Source: Peronospora farinosa (taxonomy: Eukaryota; Oomycota; Peronosporomycetes; Peronosporales; Peronosporaceae). From it: a stretch of 64,000 nucleotides of DNA. The translations under genes were made by a program, and so were the position numbers. The DNA is taken from positions 1 to 64,000 of the forward strand of contig CANTFK010000982.1 in NCBI GenBank assembly GCA_947646735.1, read 5' to 3'. Position 1 is the first letter of the stretch; each line of letters starts with the position of its first letter. This document shows, piece after piece, positions 19,998 to 32,232 of the stretch. Below the pieces are notes generated by a model. It worked only from the letters and a program-made list of their open reading frames with translations. It was not told the DNA's origin and did not search any database.

Positions 19998-20605
19998 TGT
20001 AGACGGGCACTTCTATGAAGTTGCCTCTTACTACGAGCACACACCTTATGCACAAGCAAGGAAGCGGTTAGACCGTCTTACCTTCGCGTGCGAGGGTGGT
20101 TGGGAGGTTGGTCGACTGCTTAAGCAGTCGTACCACCAGTTGCCTCTCGCTTAAGCGAGAGTGCAACGAACTTCTTAACAAGAAGGCACCGACGTCACGC
20201 AGAAGCTTTTCAACTTCTCGTGGGTGGTGCGTATGTTTATGCAAATTCAAGACTGAGGTATATATAATGAATTATAATTCAATATAAACTTAACTACCGA
20301 TTAACTATATATATAAACATATATATATAGATCGGATACGCGACTCTTTAGAAGCGTATCCTGACGCATGAGCTTAAATCTAGATTTAAGACCGCAACTG
20401 ACGTCTTTCTGAGACGTCGCGATGCCTAGCTTCAACTAGCGTCATCCCTTCTCATGTGAATCCATAAATGGATATCACATTCACGAGGGTGGATCACATT
20501 TGTGTATCGCACTCAAGTGACAGGTTAAAAGTAATCATGAATACTTTTAGACCAAACATTAAGTAATATACTTAATGTTTACGTGTAACTAGTTGCCCTG
20601 TTACA
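19998..20605 (-). repeat. OG-A copy 1 3' LTR
   Basis: 608 bp, starting on the minus strand with TGTAACAGGG. It contains three perfect 18-bp palindromes: CGACTGCTTAAGCAGTCG (20113-20130), CTCTCGCTTAAGCGAGAG (20144-20161) and CTTAAATCTAGATTTAAG (20373-20390). An alternating TA tract lies at 20305-20331. Confidence 0.9.
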
Positions 20606-20619
20606 CCATCCCCCGTTTT
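20606..20619 (-). promoter_or_regulatory. OG-A polypurine tract
   Basis: On the minus strand, AAAACGGGGGATGG lies directly before the 3' LTR, the place where plus-strand cDNA synthesis is primed in LTR retrotransposons. Confidence 0.7.
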
Positions 20620-20676
20620 GAACGATTTTTACATTTTGTAAAACATCGCCTAAGAGACAGAGAGACTTGCGAGCCG

Positions 20677-20684
20677 TTTATAAA
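20677..20684 (+). promoter_or_regulatory. TATA-like box of OG-A antisense ORF (copy 1)
   Basis: TTTATAAA lies 28-35 bases upstream of the ATG at 20712. Copy 2 has TTATATA at the matching place (63985-63991, minus strand). The base changes keep it A/T-only in both, consistent with a functional TATA element, but transcription is not shown. Confidence 0.4.
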
Positions 20685-20711
20685 CGCGCTGCTTTAGTCT
20701 ACTCAACTCTC

Positions 20712-23700
20712 ATGCCACCGAAACGTGGTAAGGCTGATGGGTCGCCTGCAAAGGCACCCATGCAGTCCAGCACTAAGCGCACGCGCCGCGATTTATCGCA
20801 GCCGTCGCAGAGTGCGTCAGGTGTGGTGGAGTGGGATTCGCTAAATTGCTGATGCGATTCTAACTCTCCACTGGCGCGTGGACGACCGACTAACGGAGGG
20901 GGTACCCCGATTCCGTGTATAAAGCCTTCCTCACCTTGTGTACCCGTCGGTAGGGCGGGTTGCTCTCTTCTCGGTGGACTTGAGTCGATGTTGATCCTAA
21001 TTTGGTTAGGGATAGGAGGTTTGGTTATCTTGTGGAAATCTTCACAAGATAAACCGAGTACTTGGTGTGATCTTCCCAATCGATCACGGTTATCCAATAA
21101 AACGAAGCTTGAATCTTCTGACCACTTGAGCAGAACCTTCTGACCACTTGATCCGTCCTGCACTTGCTTCGCCTTGCCCTACGTGTTTTATCTGCGTCCG
21201 ATCGCAGTTGAGTTGTGTTGAGAGTTCTTGCAATCCCTGGCCAAACAATCCAGGGATATGACTTGCGTAGTGTGTAGGCTTCCTCGAGACGTCGGGTGGC
21301 CAAAGAATCCAGCCCGGAAGAGAAGTCGACACGTGTATTAGAAGTAAAATTGAACTCTGTTTAGTGTTAACCAATCAAAACTCGAAACCTACAATTCTGC
21401 CTATCTGTAGTCCAGGATCTATCACCACGTGTCACCCTTTAAGGAAAAATCAGATCTCAATATGTGGTCCACCCCAAATGCCTTTGCCGTCCCGATCCAT
21501 CGGCGATCTTGCCTTATCCTTGGATCGCGATCCGAATCAGATCGCGTATCAGCTCAGGATCGCGGTCGATCCATAATGCGTAATCCTTGTGAGTTGGATC
21601 GCGATCTAGGTCGGATCGCGGACCTACGTTGTATCGCGATTCTGAGTCTGATCGCGGTCTACCTTGGATCGCGGTCTACCTTGGATCGCGGTTTACCTTG
21701 GATCGCGTTCAGCCTTGGATCGCGGTCCTGATTCGGATCGCGGTTCTGAGTCTGATCGCGGTATACCTTGGATCGCGGTCTACCTTGGATCGCGTTCAGC
21801 CTTGGATCGCGGTTCTGATTCGGATCGCGGTTCTGAGTCGGATCGCGGTTCTGAGTCGGATCGCGTTTTCCAAGTTGGATCGCGTTTTCTGCACAATGTT
21901 TCGGGATCGATCCTTGATGTGTGATCCACATAACTTGGATCGCGATCTACAATTTATGAAAATTGTTTACTCGCTCCTCCACAGTGAAATAACAGAATCA
22001 CGGATCGCGGATCCACCTGAATACTAAGATTGCAGTGCGATCCAGACTTGGATCGCGGTGCTATCCAAACTCGATAGCGATACGATATGTATCTCGGATC
22101 GTGATTTGTCCATTACAATTAATTGAGGCCGCGATCCACACTTTGAGAAATTCCAATATTCCGCATTCAAGTAAAATCCGTGCAATTTTAATACATCCAG
22201 TTGGATCAACCGATACTGGAACCAAGTATATCCAAGCGGTGATCTATTCCATGATAATCCAATATAACATGGAAATATGATCCATGCCACGATCAACGGT
22301 ACTTTTCCATTCGATCATCCATAAATTACGATCGACTTCACCACACCCAATAAGTCATTTTAGTAAGTGACTTAGTGGTGGAAAGGGATCCAACCGTTAT
22401 GGGAAAGGGATCCAACCGTTGGCGAGAAAAGTCCCGATAATTCGGCTCCGGATTTATCGATAAAATTAATACATGGACTTAGCCAAAATTCCTAATCGAC
22501 TTTACCACACAGGCACTGAGGTGAATCTTCCATCTCACGATAATGGGATGAAGATCCATCTCTCATTGTAGATTACAATGAGACTACGCCATTGCCATCA
22601 CCCCAAAGTGGCGATGAGCATAGTGCATTGATGGGACATATGTCCCCATCATTTGAGGCACCCGTCCTTGAGGAAGCATCTATGCTTCCTACTAGCGGAG
22701 GTAAAACCCCGTCGTCTGCGCCTACGAGCGCAGCGACTAAGACTGAGCGCGCTACTTCAAAAGGAGTAGTCGCGACTCAGTCAGATGTAACTTCTCAAGC
22801 TGATGTCTTGACAATCCATAATGGAGAGTCAGACTCAGGTGAGTGTGAGCTTAAAGCTCCACCAAGTACACCGTCGGCCTCACTAGCCCGCCGTCGCGAG
22901 GGCGGTTACGTGAGTGGTGGCTTGCCACCAATGCCACCTCCATCTGAGTGGATGAACTCGGATGGGTCTAGTGCAGCGCTTTTGCAGCGTTCAGCTATAG
23001 ACGCTCATAGATTTTATAGCGTCTTTCCTTTGTGGAAAAAGTAGGGCAAAGCACTTGGTCGTTCTTTCCCAATTTCAGTCGTGCTGCGTTCTAACGAAAC
23101 AGCCGACGACTATGAAGCTGAACTTCGGCTTCGTGTTACCTTGCATGAAGATGCAACTTAACAGCGGTCGCAGCGAATCAGCTTCGCCATGAAGCGTGCG
23201 CATGAAATTATGGGTGGTAAGCGACCCCCAATTAATTCTCGCCACGCTTCTTCTGCTAGTCCTTCCGGACCTAGCAGAAAGAAGACAGCTGGTGCTGCTT
23301 CACATAAGTAGCCACCAGCCCAGGCACGTCAACGCGCAAAGCATCCACAGGCTCCCACGAGTCAAAGCTCGATGGGTAACCCTTCCACTGGACAAGGATT
23401 TGGAGCTTTCGCTTTACAAAACGGTGGGCCAACAAGGAAGCGCGTTTTTCCTTCCGTGTCCACCAACACAGGTGGAGCCCGATAGGAGCGGCGATTACGC
23501 CCACCTACTCGCGGCTGCCTATCCTGCTGCTGTTCAGTCGCAGGCTGAGTCCGCTGCGCTGAAGAGGCAGGTGACAGATCTCGAGAGTCAAGTCTCGCGA
23601 CTGACCTCGGATCTGCGCGATGTGAGGACGAGGGACCGTCAGGGGTATGAACGCCTGAAGACCTGTTTGTACATCTTAGAGCGACTGGTGATGAGAGACC

Positions 23701-23837
23701 CGCGTCAAGCGCGGAGTCCTTCTCGATCGCCGAGTCCTCTATTGCCTCGTTCGTATACGGGGAGCCTATCGGCCTCCTCTTCGCCTGATCGGCCGCGACA
23801 CTCGACTCACAGTCGACGTCACCATCGGTCTCGTTAG
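20712..23837 (+). pseudogene. OG-A antisense ORF, copy 1 (interrupted by solo LTR)
   Basis: The frame starts MPPKRGKADGSPAKAPMQSS at 20712 and is cut after QSASG (20821) by a solo OG-D LTR. It resumes at 22510 and reads through 22592-23044 (acidic, Ser/Thr/Pro-rich, ending FYSVFPLWKK). A stop and frame changes follow, with a coiled-coil and Arg/Ser-rich tail (ALKRQVTDLESQVSRL, then RHSTHSRRHHRSR and stop at 23837). It runs opposite to gag-pol and overlaps the chromodomain region on the other strand. Better preserved in copy 2. No known domain beyond the coiled coil is recognised. Confidence 0.7.
20822..22509 (+). repeat. Solo OG-D LTR inside OG-A copy 1
   Basis: 1688 bp from TGTGGTGGAGTGGG to CTTTACCACA, with inverted ends TGTGGT/ACCACA. 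The 4-bp sequence CAGG flanks both sides (20818-20821 and 22510-22513). OG-A copy 2 provides the empty site (TTCAGGCACTGAGG, near 63840). It holds a degenerate GGATCGCGGTC repeat (21520-21890). No internal element remains, so it is the product of LTR-LTR recombination. Confidence 0.85.
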
Positions 23838-26800
23838 ACCGATGTGGATATGTGATCTCTTCTGGATCAACATACCGTTTCAGACGACCTACGTAAAATA
23901 CGGGGTGCGTCTTCATATACGGTGGGAGAGTGAGCCTATAATTTAGGTCTCCAACTTCTTCAACCACTGTAAAGGGCCCAATGAACCGGGGCAATAGCTT
24001 AGTAGTACCACCAGGTAGTACAGAAATTGCATGTTTAGGTAGGGTAGCAGTACTTAATAGCACTTTGTCCCCCACACTAAAGTGTTCATTGTTTTTGCGA
24101 CCATGCTGGTCTGCATATTGTTTTTGCTTGTCCTGTGCGCTTGCCATCGCGTCACGGCCTTTACGTGTGATGGCTAATCGCTCATCCACAAAGCGCTGAG
24201 CTTCGCTCACGCTTTTAGCATCCAGCTCGCCTATGACGCCTCCAATAGGTCGTTCATGGGTCGACGCTGTTGATAACACTATAGTGCCATCTTCAAGGAG
24301 CACTGGCATTTCTTTCCGTGCCTCCTTTGTGACACCTATAGGTGTCGTGACCACTGATAAATTAGCAGTGTCACTAGGGCAACCTTGGCCCTCTTTGGCA
24401 TTCGCACCGAGCGAAGCGAGGGGCCCTCCCCCATTAAGACTCGGGCTGCGTACAAACGAGACTGGCGTTCGAGGACGTCCGTTAATGTAAAACGGTTTTT
24501 AACCGTACTGGCGCGAACACTGTTATTAATAGCGAACTGCTTTCTCCATTCTTTGGGAGTCGCTATTGTACGCAACACATCCGCCACAACTCGATTGGCC
24601 TGTTCTGTTTGGCCATCGGTCTGGGGATGATCAGCGGTTGACATGTGGAGCTTGCTACCCAGCAGCTCAAACACATGTCGCCAAAAACCCGACGTAAAAC
24701 GCGGATCCCGGTCCGATACTATGTACTCGGGCATCCCGTGTAGTCGATACACGTGATCCAGAAACAAGAGGGCAGCCTCTTTTCCTGAGATCTTGGTGCT
24801 ACATGGTGCCAAATGCACCATTTTGCTCAATCTGTCTACAAAGACGACGAGCCCCGTCCTGCCTTTATGGTCAGGAGGTAAGCCAAACATGAAGTCCAAA
24901 CTGACCGACTTCCAACAATCCGTTGGAATCGGCAGTGACTTCAGTGGCGCACTGTTCGAAGGTGCAGGCTTTATGCGCTGACACTCTTCGCAAGAGCGAA
25001 TATAGTTGGCCACCCACCGATATAGGTGGGGCCACCAAAATTCCTCTGACACTCGTAAGAATGTCTTTTCACGGCCCAGATGCCCACTAGATGGCGCATC
25101 ATGTCACTAGTGAAGTATCATCAGCTTGAGATCTGTGCTATTAGGGACATAGAATCTTAAGGGATCACAGGGTGACAGTTGATGCCATAACAGGCCATCA
25201 CTGTAACTAAAGCGATTTAGTTTCGCTTTGAGGTGCGACGGAAGGGTAACCTTTCGTCCACCAAAATGATCCAACAGCAGGCGACAACGTTCGTCCTGAC
25301 TGTAACACTCCTTGATACCGGAGGCCATTGAGCTCGTTACATGGTAGGCCTTCATGGCTGCCAATGTTGACGACGCAACTTGTGCTTTCGCACGAGACAC
25401 ACTTTCCTGGTGTCTTGCCTCGAAGTCTGGTCTGCGCGATAACGCGTCAGTCAAGACATTCGTTTTACCCGGCTTATATTCAACTTTGAAATTAAATTCA
25501 GAAAAGAATGTTAGCCATCTCGCCATTCTCGGCGAGAGGTGCGGTGAATTTATAGCGGTCCGCAGTGATGCGCGATCCTTATAAACCACAAAAGGTCCGG
25601 TGCCCAAGAGGTGCATCCGAAACTTTACAAGGGCATGCTTAATTGAAAGTAGCTCCTTGTCATGCACAGGGTAATTCACCTCGGCAGCTTTTAAAAGCCG
25701 AGACTGATAAGAAATGACACGGTCAACGCTGTTGTCATCCTTCTGCATGAGCGCGCTGCCGATTGCAAAATTGCTTGCATCGCAGACGACGCTAAAGGAC
25801 TTATCCGCGTCTGGCAATGCCAAGACCGGTGCCTCTACAAGAGATTGCTTCACTGATGTGAACGCATCTTCTTTTTCTTAGACCATGTCCATTCTGTATC
25901 TTTTTTCAAAAGATCATACAATGGCTTAGTCTGCTCCGCATAATTCTTGCTGTACTTATGCAAGTAATTAGCGAGCCCAAGGAATTGGCGCAGATCCTTC
26001 ACATGACGTGGTACTGGCCATTTCTTTATAGCCTTTACCTTTTCTGGGTCTGCTCGTACACCATGTGCACCAACAATGCAGCCCAGTAAAGGTATCTCGA
26101 GGACCCCTATTACGCACTTTTGCAAGTTCACGTATAATTGGGCGTCACCCAGAGTCTGCAACACAGCGTCTAAATGACGCTTGTGCGACTCTATCGCGCT
26201 CAGACCGTCCTCCGCCCTACTATGCACGAATACATCTTCAAAGTAACGGGGCGCGTAGGCACGGTGCTGACGCATCACGTGAGCCACCACTCGATTGAAT
26301 GTTGCCGAAGCATTTCTCAGCCCTTGTGGCATCACAAGCCACTCCCACAGCATACCGCTTGGGGGGATTACTGCCGTTTTGGCTACAACGGTATCTCAAA
26401 TGAGAACCTGACAGTAGCCATCCTTCAGATCCAACGCGGAAAAGATAGTTAACTTTCCCATGGAATTCAACAAAACATCTTTCCGCGAAATCGGCATTTG
26501 AGCTGGAATGGTGGCCGTGTTCATCTTATTATAAGCGTGAACCACGCGCCATCCACCTGTTGCTTTACGCACACAGAAGGTCGGGCTGCAGTGAGGCGAC
26601 TTGCTCTCACGTACATGTCCCGCTTTGGCTCGCTTGTCGAAGAACTCATCGATGTAATCGATTTGTTACTTCGGCAACGGCCATTGCCTGGTCACACAAT
26701 ACTTGGTGCTAGGCTTCAGGTAAATCTAGTGCCTGATGCCCCTATCGGCCGGTAGGCGAATCGGCACTTTTGCTGGAAACACATCACGGTGTTTCCATAG

Positions 26801-28157
26801 AAAATCATAGAACGGGCTGTCCTTCAAGGCTTCCTAGCCTTGAGCAGCGAACCGTTTCTTTTTGTCGGTCTCCAAGACGCTCTCATCCATTGTGGATGAA
26901 GAGCAACAGTCCACCACGTTCTCTTCTGGAACTGGTGCGACTATCTCGTGGATCTTTCCTTCCTTTAGTTCGGACAGGAACATATCCCACATCATCTCCG
27001 AGTGATATACTATCTCCTCGGCAGATGCCAAGACAAGTTGGAGCACCTCACCTGAAGATGCCTCGGGCATTTTGTCTTCGACGGCCTCGAACAACTCGTT
27101 CGTAGGTCCGTCCTCTTGTACCGAGACTGATCCAAGGGTCACTCGTTTCGACGTGCCCTTGATCGTCTTAATACGTCTGGTGCTCGTTCTTCGAGTCAAC
27201 ACGACCTTTGACCTGGAAGAAGGTGCCGTTGCTATCTCGGCTAACGCACTCCTTCCAACCGCACCAGGCTCTTGGATCTGTGTCGGTTCTTGTGGCGCTT
27301 GACTTCCTGTCAGCCCACCATCAACTGCCACAGGCTCTCGGCTCTGTGCAGGACTATTGGACGCATGACTACCTGTCATCGCCCCATTCACAACACCAGT
27401 CTTTTCGACCGGGGTAGGAATATGTGTCACCTGGCTTTCCGCCAGAGTACTTCCAGCTACACCACTCCTTTCGAGCCGGGTAGTTCCTAATGTCGATTGA
27501 CATACCGTCATCGCACCCTCGACTGTAATAGACACAGCATCAGTCACATAAGCCTCTCGCTAGAACACATCCTTTCCGGTGTCTTGCGTAGAGCTAGCGA
27601 CTGTGCGTGTACGCCAGTCAATCCATGGTTGGTGTTTAGCCAACCAAGGCATGCCTAGGATGAGGTCATACGGACTCTCCATACCTAGCACTGTGAACTT
27701 CTCTTTACAAGAGAAGTCACTGAAACTGAAGGCGAGTTGAACTTGAACTCCCTCCGATTTGACGAACGCGCCGTTCGCTAAACGAACGGTCGCCTCTTCT
27801 CGCTTGCCATCCTAGCAAATCGACTCATCTCTTTTTCAGAGCCGCGAGTTTCACAAAGTTTTGTGATGCACCCGAATCCACGAGAAGGGTCATCACTTGG
27901 TCATAGCCTCGTACTCGAGCGTTATAGACCAAAAGGGTTGAGGTCCGACCTTTCGGAACCTCAGGGACTATGCTACCCATTTGTTCTATCACTCTGAACT
28001 TAGGGGTAGCTTCAGAGTCCGCGACAGTAGGGCATCCCGCCCCTACTGCGCTCCCGCATTTCCCCATCTTGGGCAGGTGCTGAACCCGTGCGTCGTGCAC
28101 GCTGGTTTTTCGCACCTCCCTTCTGGTTGGGAGACCTTTTGCTGGCTGCCTTAGCAC
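23300..28157 (-). pseudogene. OG-A copy 1 pol
   Basis: The order on the minus strand is: protease (LLVDSGASQNFVKLAALK, 28157-27825), a spacer region (27547-26834), reverse transcriptase (26353-25850), RNase H (25853-25107), integrase (25052-24336), and integrase tail plus chromodomain (24354-23362, with HPVFYVGRLKRYVDP). At least six stops or frame breaks are present. The RT active-site motif reads YFEDVF instead of YFDDVF, and the RNase H segment reads VVYKDRASL where copy 2 has VVYTDHASL, so catalytic residues are mutated as well. The integrase keeps its HHCC region (HLGREKT, CEECQR) and TDGQTEQANR. Confidence 0.85.
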
Positions 28158-29126
28158 CAGCTGCTACTTTGGCATAGCAGCGAGCCATCATATGGCCTCG
28201 CTTGCCGCACTTATAGCAGATCACATCTGCATTGCCTAACTCCATAGGAGTGGCATCAGACCTTTCGGTCGACGGCCTGTAATAGGCTGTCGCCGAGGCG
28301 CTGTTGTAGGATTGCTCCTCAACTAAGGCAATGTCAATTGCCTCTTCCATCGTCGCTGGAACCTTTCTAAAAAGGGCCTGACGCGATGGGCCGTGCCTAA
28401 GTCCATTCATGAACGTGGCCACCTTGATACGTTCTGGTATCGGTTCCCCATTGATGGACGCCGACAGCGAACGCATCTCCTGCACAAATTCTTGCATAGA
28501 GCGTTTCGCCTGTCGTGCTCCAAAGAAGCGCGTCATAAGCAACACTTCGTTGTTAGGCGGCTGGTACATGGCGCGAATCTTTGCCATAAAGATCGCCCAT
28601 GATGGAAATGCATCAGCATTAGCCATCAGCGCAGAGTATGCCCACTCTGACGCTTTGCCACGCAAGTTGGACATACCATTCTGGTGTCGTCTTCGATGAG
28701 CTGCGCCACTCCACATTGCTCCACTGCTAATAGCCAATGAACAATCGTGTGAGGGATAGTTCCATCGAACTTCGGAGGGTCCATCCGAATGGGCCTCGGT
28801 TGAGTAGGCCGGGCAGAGAGCGTCTCAACAGTTCTGTTTAGTGACTCATTACGTGCCTGCTCAAGCCTAAGCGCATCCTGAGTCTTAGTGATGGACTCAG
28901 CGGTGGCTTGGCTGTTTACCTCGGACGCGTTTCTACGCTGTCCGAGCACAAACGCCTCAAATTGCTCCAACTGAGCAACATGTTGCTCAGGAGGACAATG
29001 CAAGAGGTTGACCAGGGCTTGTTCACCAAGTCCCTGCGCCATATGCTCTGCCAACTCCCTATGTTGTTGGGAGAGGTGAGGGAAGTCACTCCAGTCCATA
29101 TTAAGGACCATCTCAACCACACGCAC
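28012..29126 (-). pseudogene. OG-A copy 1 gag
   Basis: Open from 29126 (MRVVEMVLNMDWSDF) to 28626. It is broken near 28680, where ARMVSYAM of copy 2 reads out of frame, and continues in 28737-28012 with the capsid core (LRGKASEWAYSALM, FGARQAKRSMQEF) and one zinc knuckle CYKCGKRGHMMARC. The homologous ORF of copy 2 (57195-58319) is intact at 374 aa. Confidence 0.8.
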
Positions 29127-29170
29127 GCTCAGAGAGACGGGTCGTGGGAAGGACTACTAGTGCTACCAAG

Positions 29171-29778
29171 TGTAGACGGGCACTTCTATGAAGTTGCCTC
29201 GTACTACGAGCACACACCTTATGCACAAGCGAGGAAGCGGTTAGACCGCCTTACCTTCGCGTGCGAGGGTGGTTGGGAGGTTGGTCGACTGCTTAAGCAG
29301 TCGTACCACCAGTTGCCTCTCGCTTAAGCGAGAGTGCAACGAACCTCTTAACAAGAAGGCACCGACGTCACGCAGAAGCTTTTCAACTTCTCGTGGGTGG
29401 TGCGTATGTTTATGCAAATTCAAGACTGAGGTATATATAATGAATTATAATTCAATATAAACTTAACTACCGATTAACTATATATATAAACATATATATA
29501 TAGATCGGATACGCGACTCTTTAGAAGCGTATCCTGACGCATGAGCTTAAATCTAGATTTAAGACCGCAACTGACGTCTTTCTGAGACGTCGCGATGCCT
29601 AGCTTCAACTAGCGTCATCCCTTCTCATGTGAATCCATAAATGGATATCACATTCACGAGTGTGGATCACATTTGTGTATCGCACCCAAGTGACAGGTCA
29701 AAAGTAATCATGAATACTTTTAGACCAAACATTAAGTAATTTACTTAATGTTTACGTGTAACTAGTTGCCCTGTTACA
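29171..29778 (-). repeat. OG-A copy 1 5' LTR
   Basis: 608 bp, about 8 substitutions from 19998-20605, with the same three 18-bp palindromes. It is followed on the outside by the TCCAT duplication. Confidence 0.9.
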
Positions 29779-29783
29779 TCCAT

Positions 29784-31680
29784 CGCCATATTCGCCAACT
29801 AATTAGCGGCCTGATTGCCCGCACGCAGTACGTAATTTAGATTCAGATTGTAAATTGACGTTAGTTGCCGCCGTACCATGCCTTGTAGGTACGCATACGC
29901 TCATTTTGTGCTTTTTTTGTGCCCTTCACTTGGTCTAGGACGAGCTGAGAGTCCGACCGGACCTCAAGGTGCATGTCGGACGCGAGTCCCGAGTCCCGAA
30001 CGTGTCCCAAGCCCTCGATAAGATCCAAAATACTCCATGCCATTGCTGGTACCCTTGGGCTTAATCACTTTCTTTCACCAGATGACACTTTCTGTTGTAG
30101 TATCGACAATCAGCACGCCTTCTCCCGAGCTATGCTCACGGGCACCCCCATCCAAATACATTCGCCAGTGGATCGTCGCGTCATCGAGCTAGGGATCATC
30201 GTTCAATTTATATATACCAGCGCTTCCAATATCACCCCTTGGGTGCGTGTATTCAGACGTACTTGCATACCTCGGCTGGTGTTCACGAGATATCGACGCA
30301 TACACTCTAGACCTCATTTCCATGCTGCATTAGCGCCAATGTTTCGCAACAATGGACCTGGCGGTTTCGTTGCAGCCACATAAGCTGCATGATCGTGAGT
30401 GTGGCTGCTTGCCACGTGTCTTACATCGTAAGTACATTCTCAGTGCTGTATTTGCTGGCCTTGTCCAGCATCCTCCTGGCCGAGGTTCCCAGTTGTGGTG
30501 TCGTGGGGGCGAAAGTATCACGCTTGGCTTGCCGTGCGTTCCATGGTTTTTGCGTCCAGCTGGTCCATAATCGCTGCCAGATATTTTGGGCGCCCACACA
30601 TGTCCAGATGATGTGCGAGTGCGACTCATGAGCTGTGCACGGGAGAGGGGACAGGACAAATTATGGTCTGGGGCATTGAGATTGAGTTCATGCCACACGA
30701 GGCGATACCTAAACATACGCTAGTATGGGGTATTGCGTGGCCATGCTGACCATATCGTACTGGGCAAGTGCATACCTAACGCTTGGGCAAGCTCTTCGTC
30801 CTCGTCCCGCCACTGCTGGAACCGCCGGCGCAGCTCATTCTGTAGACTGGTTTGTTGCCCAGGCTCGTCGTGGAGATCAAATGGATTTTCCTGGCCCGGC
30901 AACGAAACTCGGGTGAGGAAGCCACTCGATGGTCTGTTCCCCCCCCCCAACGGGCACGCTGCAGGGCTTCAGACATGTTGCCTTCTGTTTAATGAAACAT
31001 TGTCGACACACGTCGTTGTGGCGTGAAGCACCATATTTGTTGGCGTGGGTCCCCCCTTGCATGTCCAACAATGATTGGCCCTCAAGAGAATCATTCGAAA
31101 AATTGTGCCGATTCGGGCGCGGATGGGCCTCGTGCACTCGTGTTTCTGTTTAGTTTCGTGGATAGTCAGCAGACACGCGAGCACGATTGACCAAAGCCAC
31201 TGTTCCAGATTAGCCATGGGCATTCGTCTCGTTGTTGGATTTTAAAGTTAGATCCGTCGGGGGTCAATTGGAGCTGGACTTGGCCTAAACGTTGGATTTC
31301 AATGCCGGGCCATAGTCGTTTATTGTAGCAAGTACCGTTTTGGGCCAGAATTCACGCGTGTTGGTCCCATACATCGCAAGGCCAAACTCCACGATCCTCC
31401 AGGTGCGTACTGATCATCACTCGTGTGTGGAAGCGCGTGACCCAAGCCCACCACTCGATCGGGATGACGAGTTGTCCATGGCGAGAGTTTAACCATTGAA
31501 TGGTTGGTCGACAGTGTTCTTGTATTGCGAGATACTCTTGTTTCATCTCGATTGTCAGAGGAGTACGTGTGCCTCGTGCCCAATGAATCGCGCTTTCATC
31601 TCGTTGCATCGTCGTTGTAGCGAAGCGAAAGAGTAATTTTGGCAAAGTGTGATCGTATAATTTCGGTTAAGTCCGAAACA
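29784..31680 (-). mobile_element. LINE-type non-LTR retrotransposon, decayed 3' half
   Basis: Reading downward on the minus strand, a zinc-binding reverse-transcriptase-associated motif (zf-RVT like: CAHESHSHIIWTC, then IWQRLW) lies around 30660-30560. An RNase H start, WRMYLDGGAREHSSGEGVL, lies at about 30170-30110 and VRSDSQLVLDQVKGTKKAQN at 29960-29890. The latter ends in AGNQAAN and LANMAMD, which joins the frame at 19997. Several frameshifts and stops occur. Upstream (31650-30800) the reading is weak and no RT domain can be shown. Assignment as a LINE rests on the zf-RVT plus RNase H order. Confidence 0.6.
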
Positions 31681-32232
31681 ATCCATATTGATGAATCGCG
31701 ATCCAGCAAAAGAAGTTTTGGAGAAGTCGCAAATGGAATGGAAAACAGTGAATGGTGGTGCACGCAATTCTGTGTTGAATTTACTAGGGCCTAGAATTAC
31801 ACAACTACGATCTCCTGTATTTTTCGATGGCGATCCGCGTGAACGCGATCGCTAAGAGGAAGTATTAGTATTTCTAAGTACGTGGAAGACGGTCTACGTC
31901 ACTATGGAAGAGTGGAATGAGGTGGACATGACATATCATATAGATGGACCATTTCACATGATTCGAGGAACGGTGAAGGTGACAAGTCGTGATTTGGCGG
32001 ATCGCGATCCGAGACTAACTATTATTACCGCGATCCGATACTAAACTAGTATAAATTCCGGTCGAGGTAGCGATCCAGATCGCGGCGATACTGAAGTGGA
32101 CCACATGACAATATCTGTTTTTCCGAAAGGGCGATACGTGGCAATAGATCCTGGACTACAGATACGCAGAATCGTAGATTTAATATTTGATTGTTCAACT
32201 GTAAGAAAGTTCAATTTTACTTTTAATGCACG
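31681..32232 (-). repeat. OG-D-like LTR fragment
   Basis: Matches 11436-11995 and, in reverse complement, 21325-21480 of the solo OG-D LTR (CAATAGATCCTGGACTACAG, AGTTCAATTTTACTT). It is cut at 32232 by the first OG-C LTR. The left boundary is uncertain by some tens of bases. Confidence 0.55.

Larger units (their letters stand above)
19993..29783 (-). mobile_element. OG-A Gypsy retrotransposon, copy 1 (complete, with TSD)
   Basis: A complete minus-strand element bounded by 608-bp LTRs (19998-20605 and 29171-29778). It is flanked by the 5-bp direct duplication TCCAT at 19993-19997 and 29779-29783. LTR ends are TGTAACAGGG ... GTCTACA. The polypurine tract AAAACGGGGGATGG (complement of 20606-20619) precedes the 3' LTR, and TTGGTAGCACTAG after the 5' LTR is the likely primer-binding site. 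I count about 8 differences between the LTRs, so the insertion is fairly recent. Coding regions are nevertheless broken by many stops, and a solo OG-D LTR sits inside (20822-22509). Confidence 0.9.
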
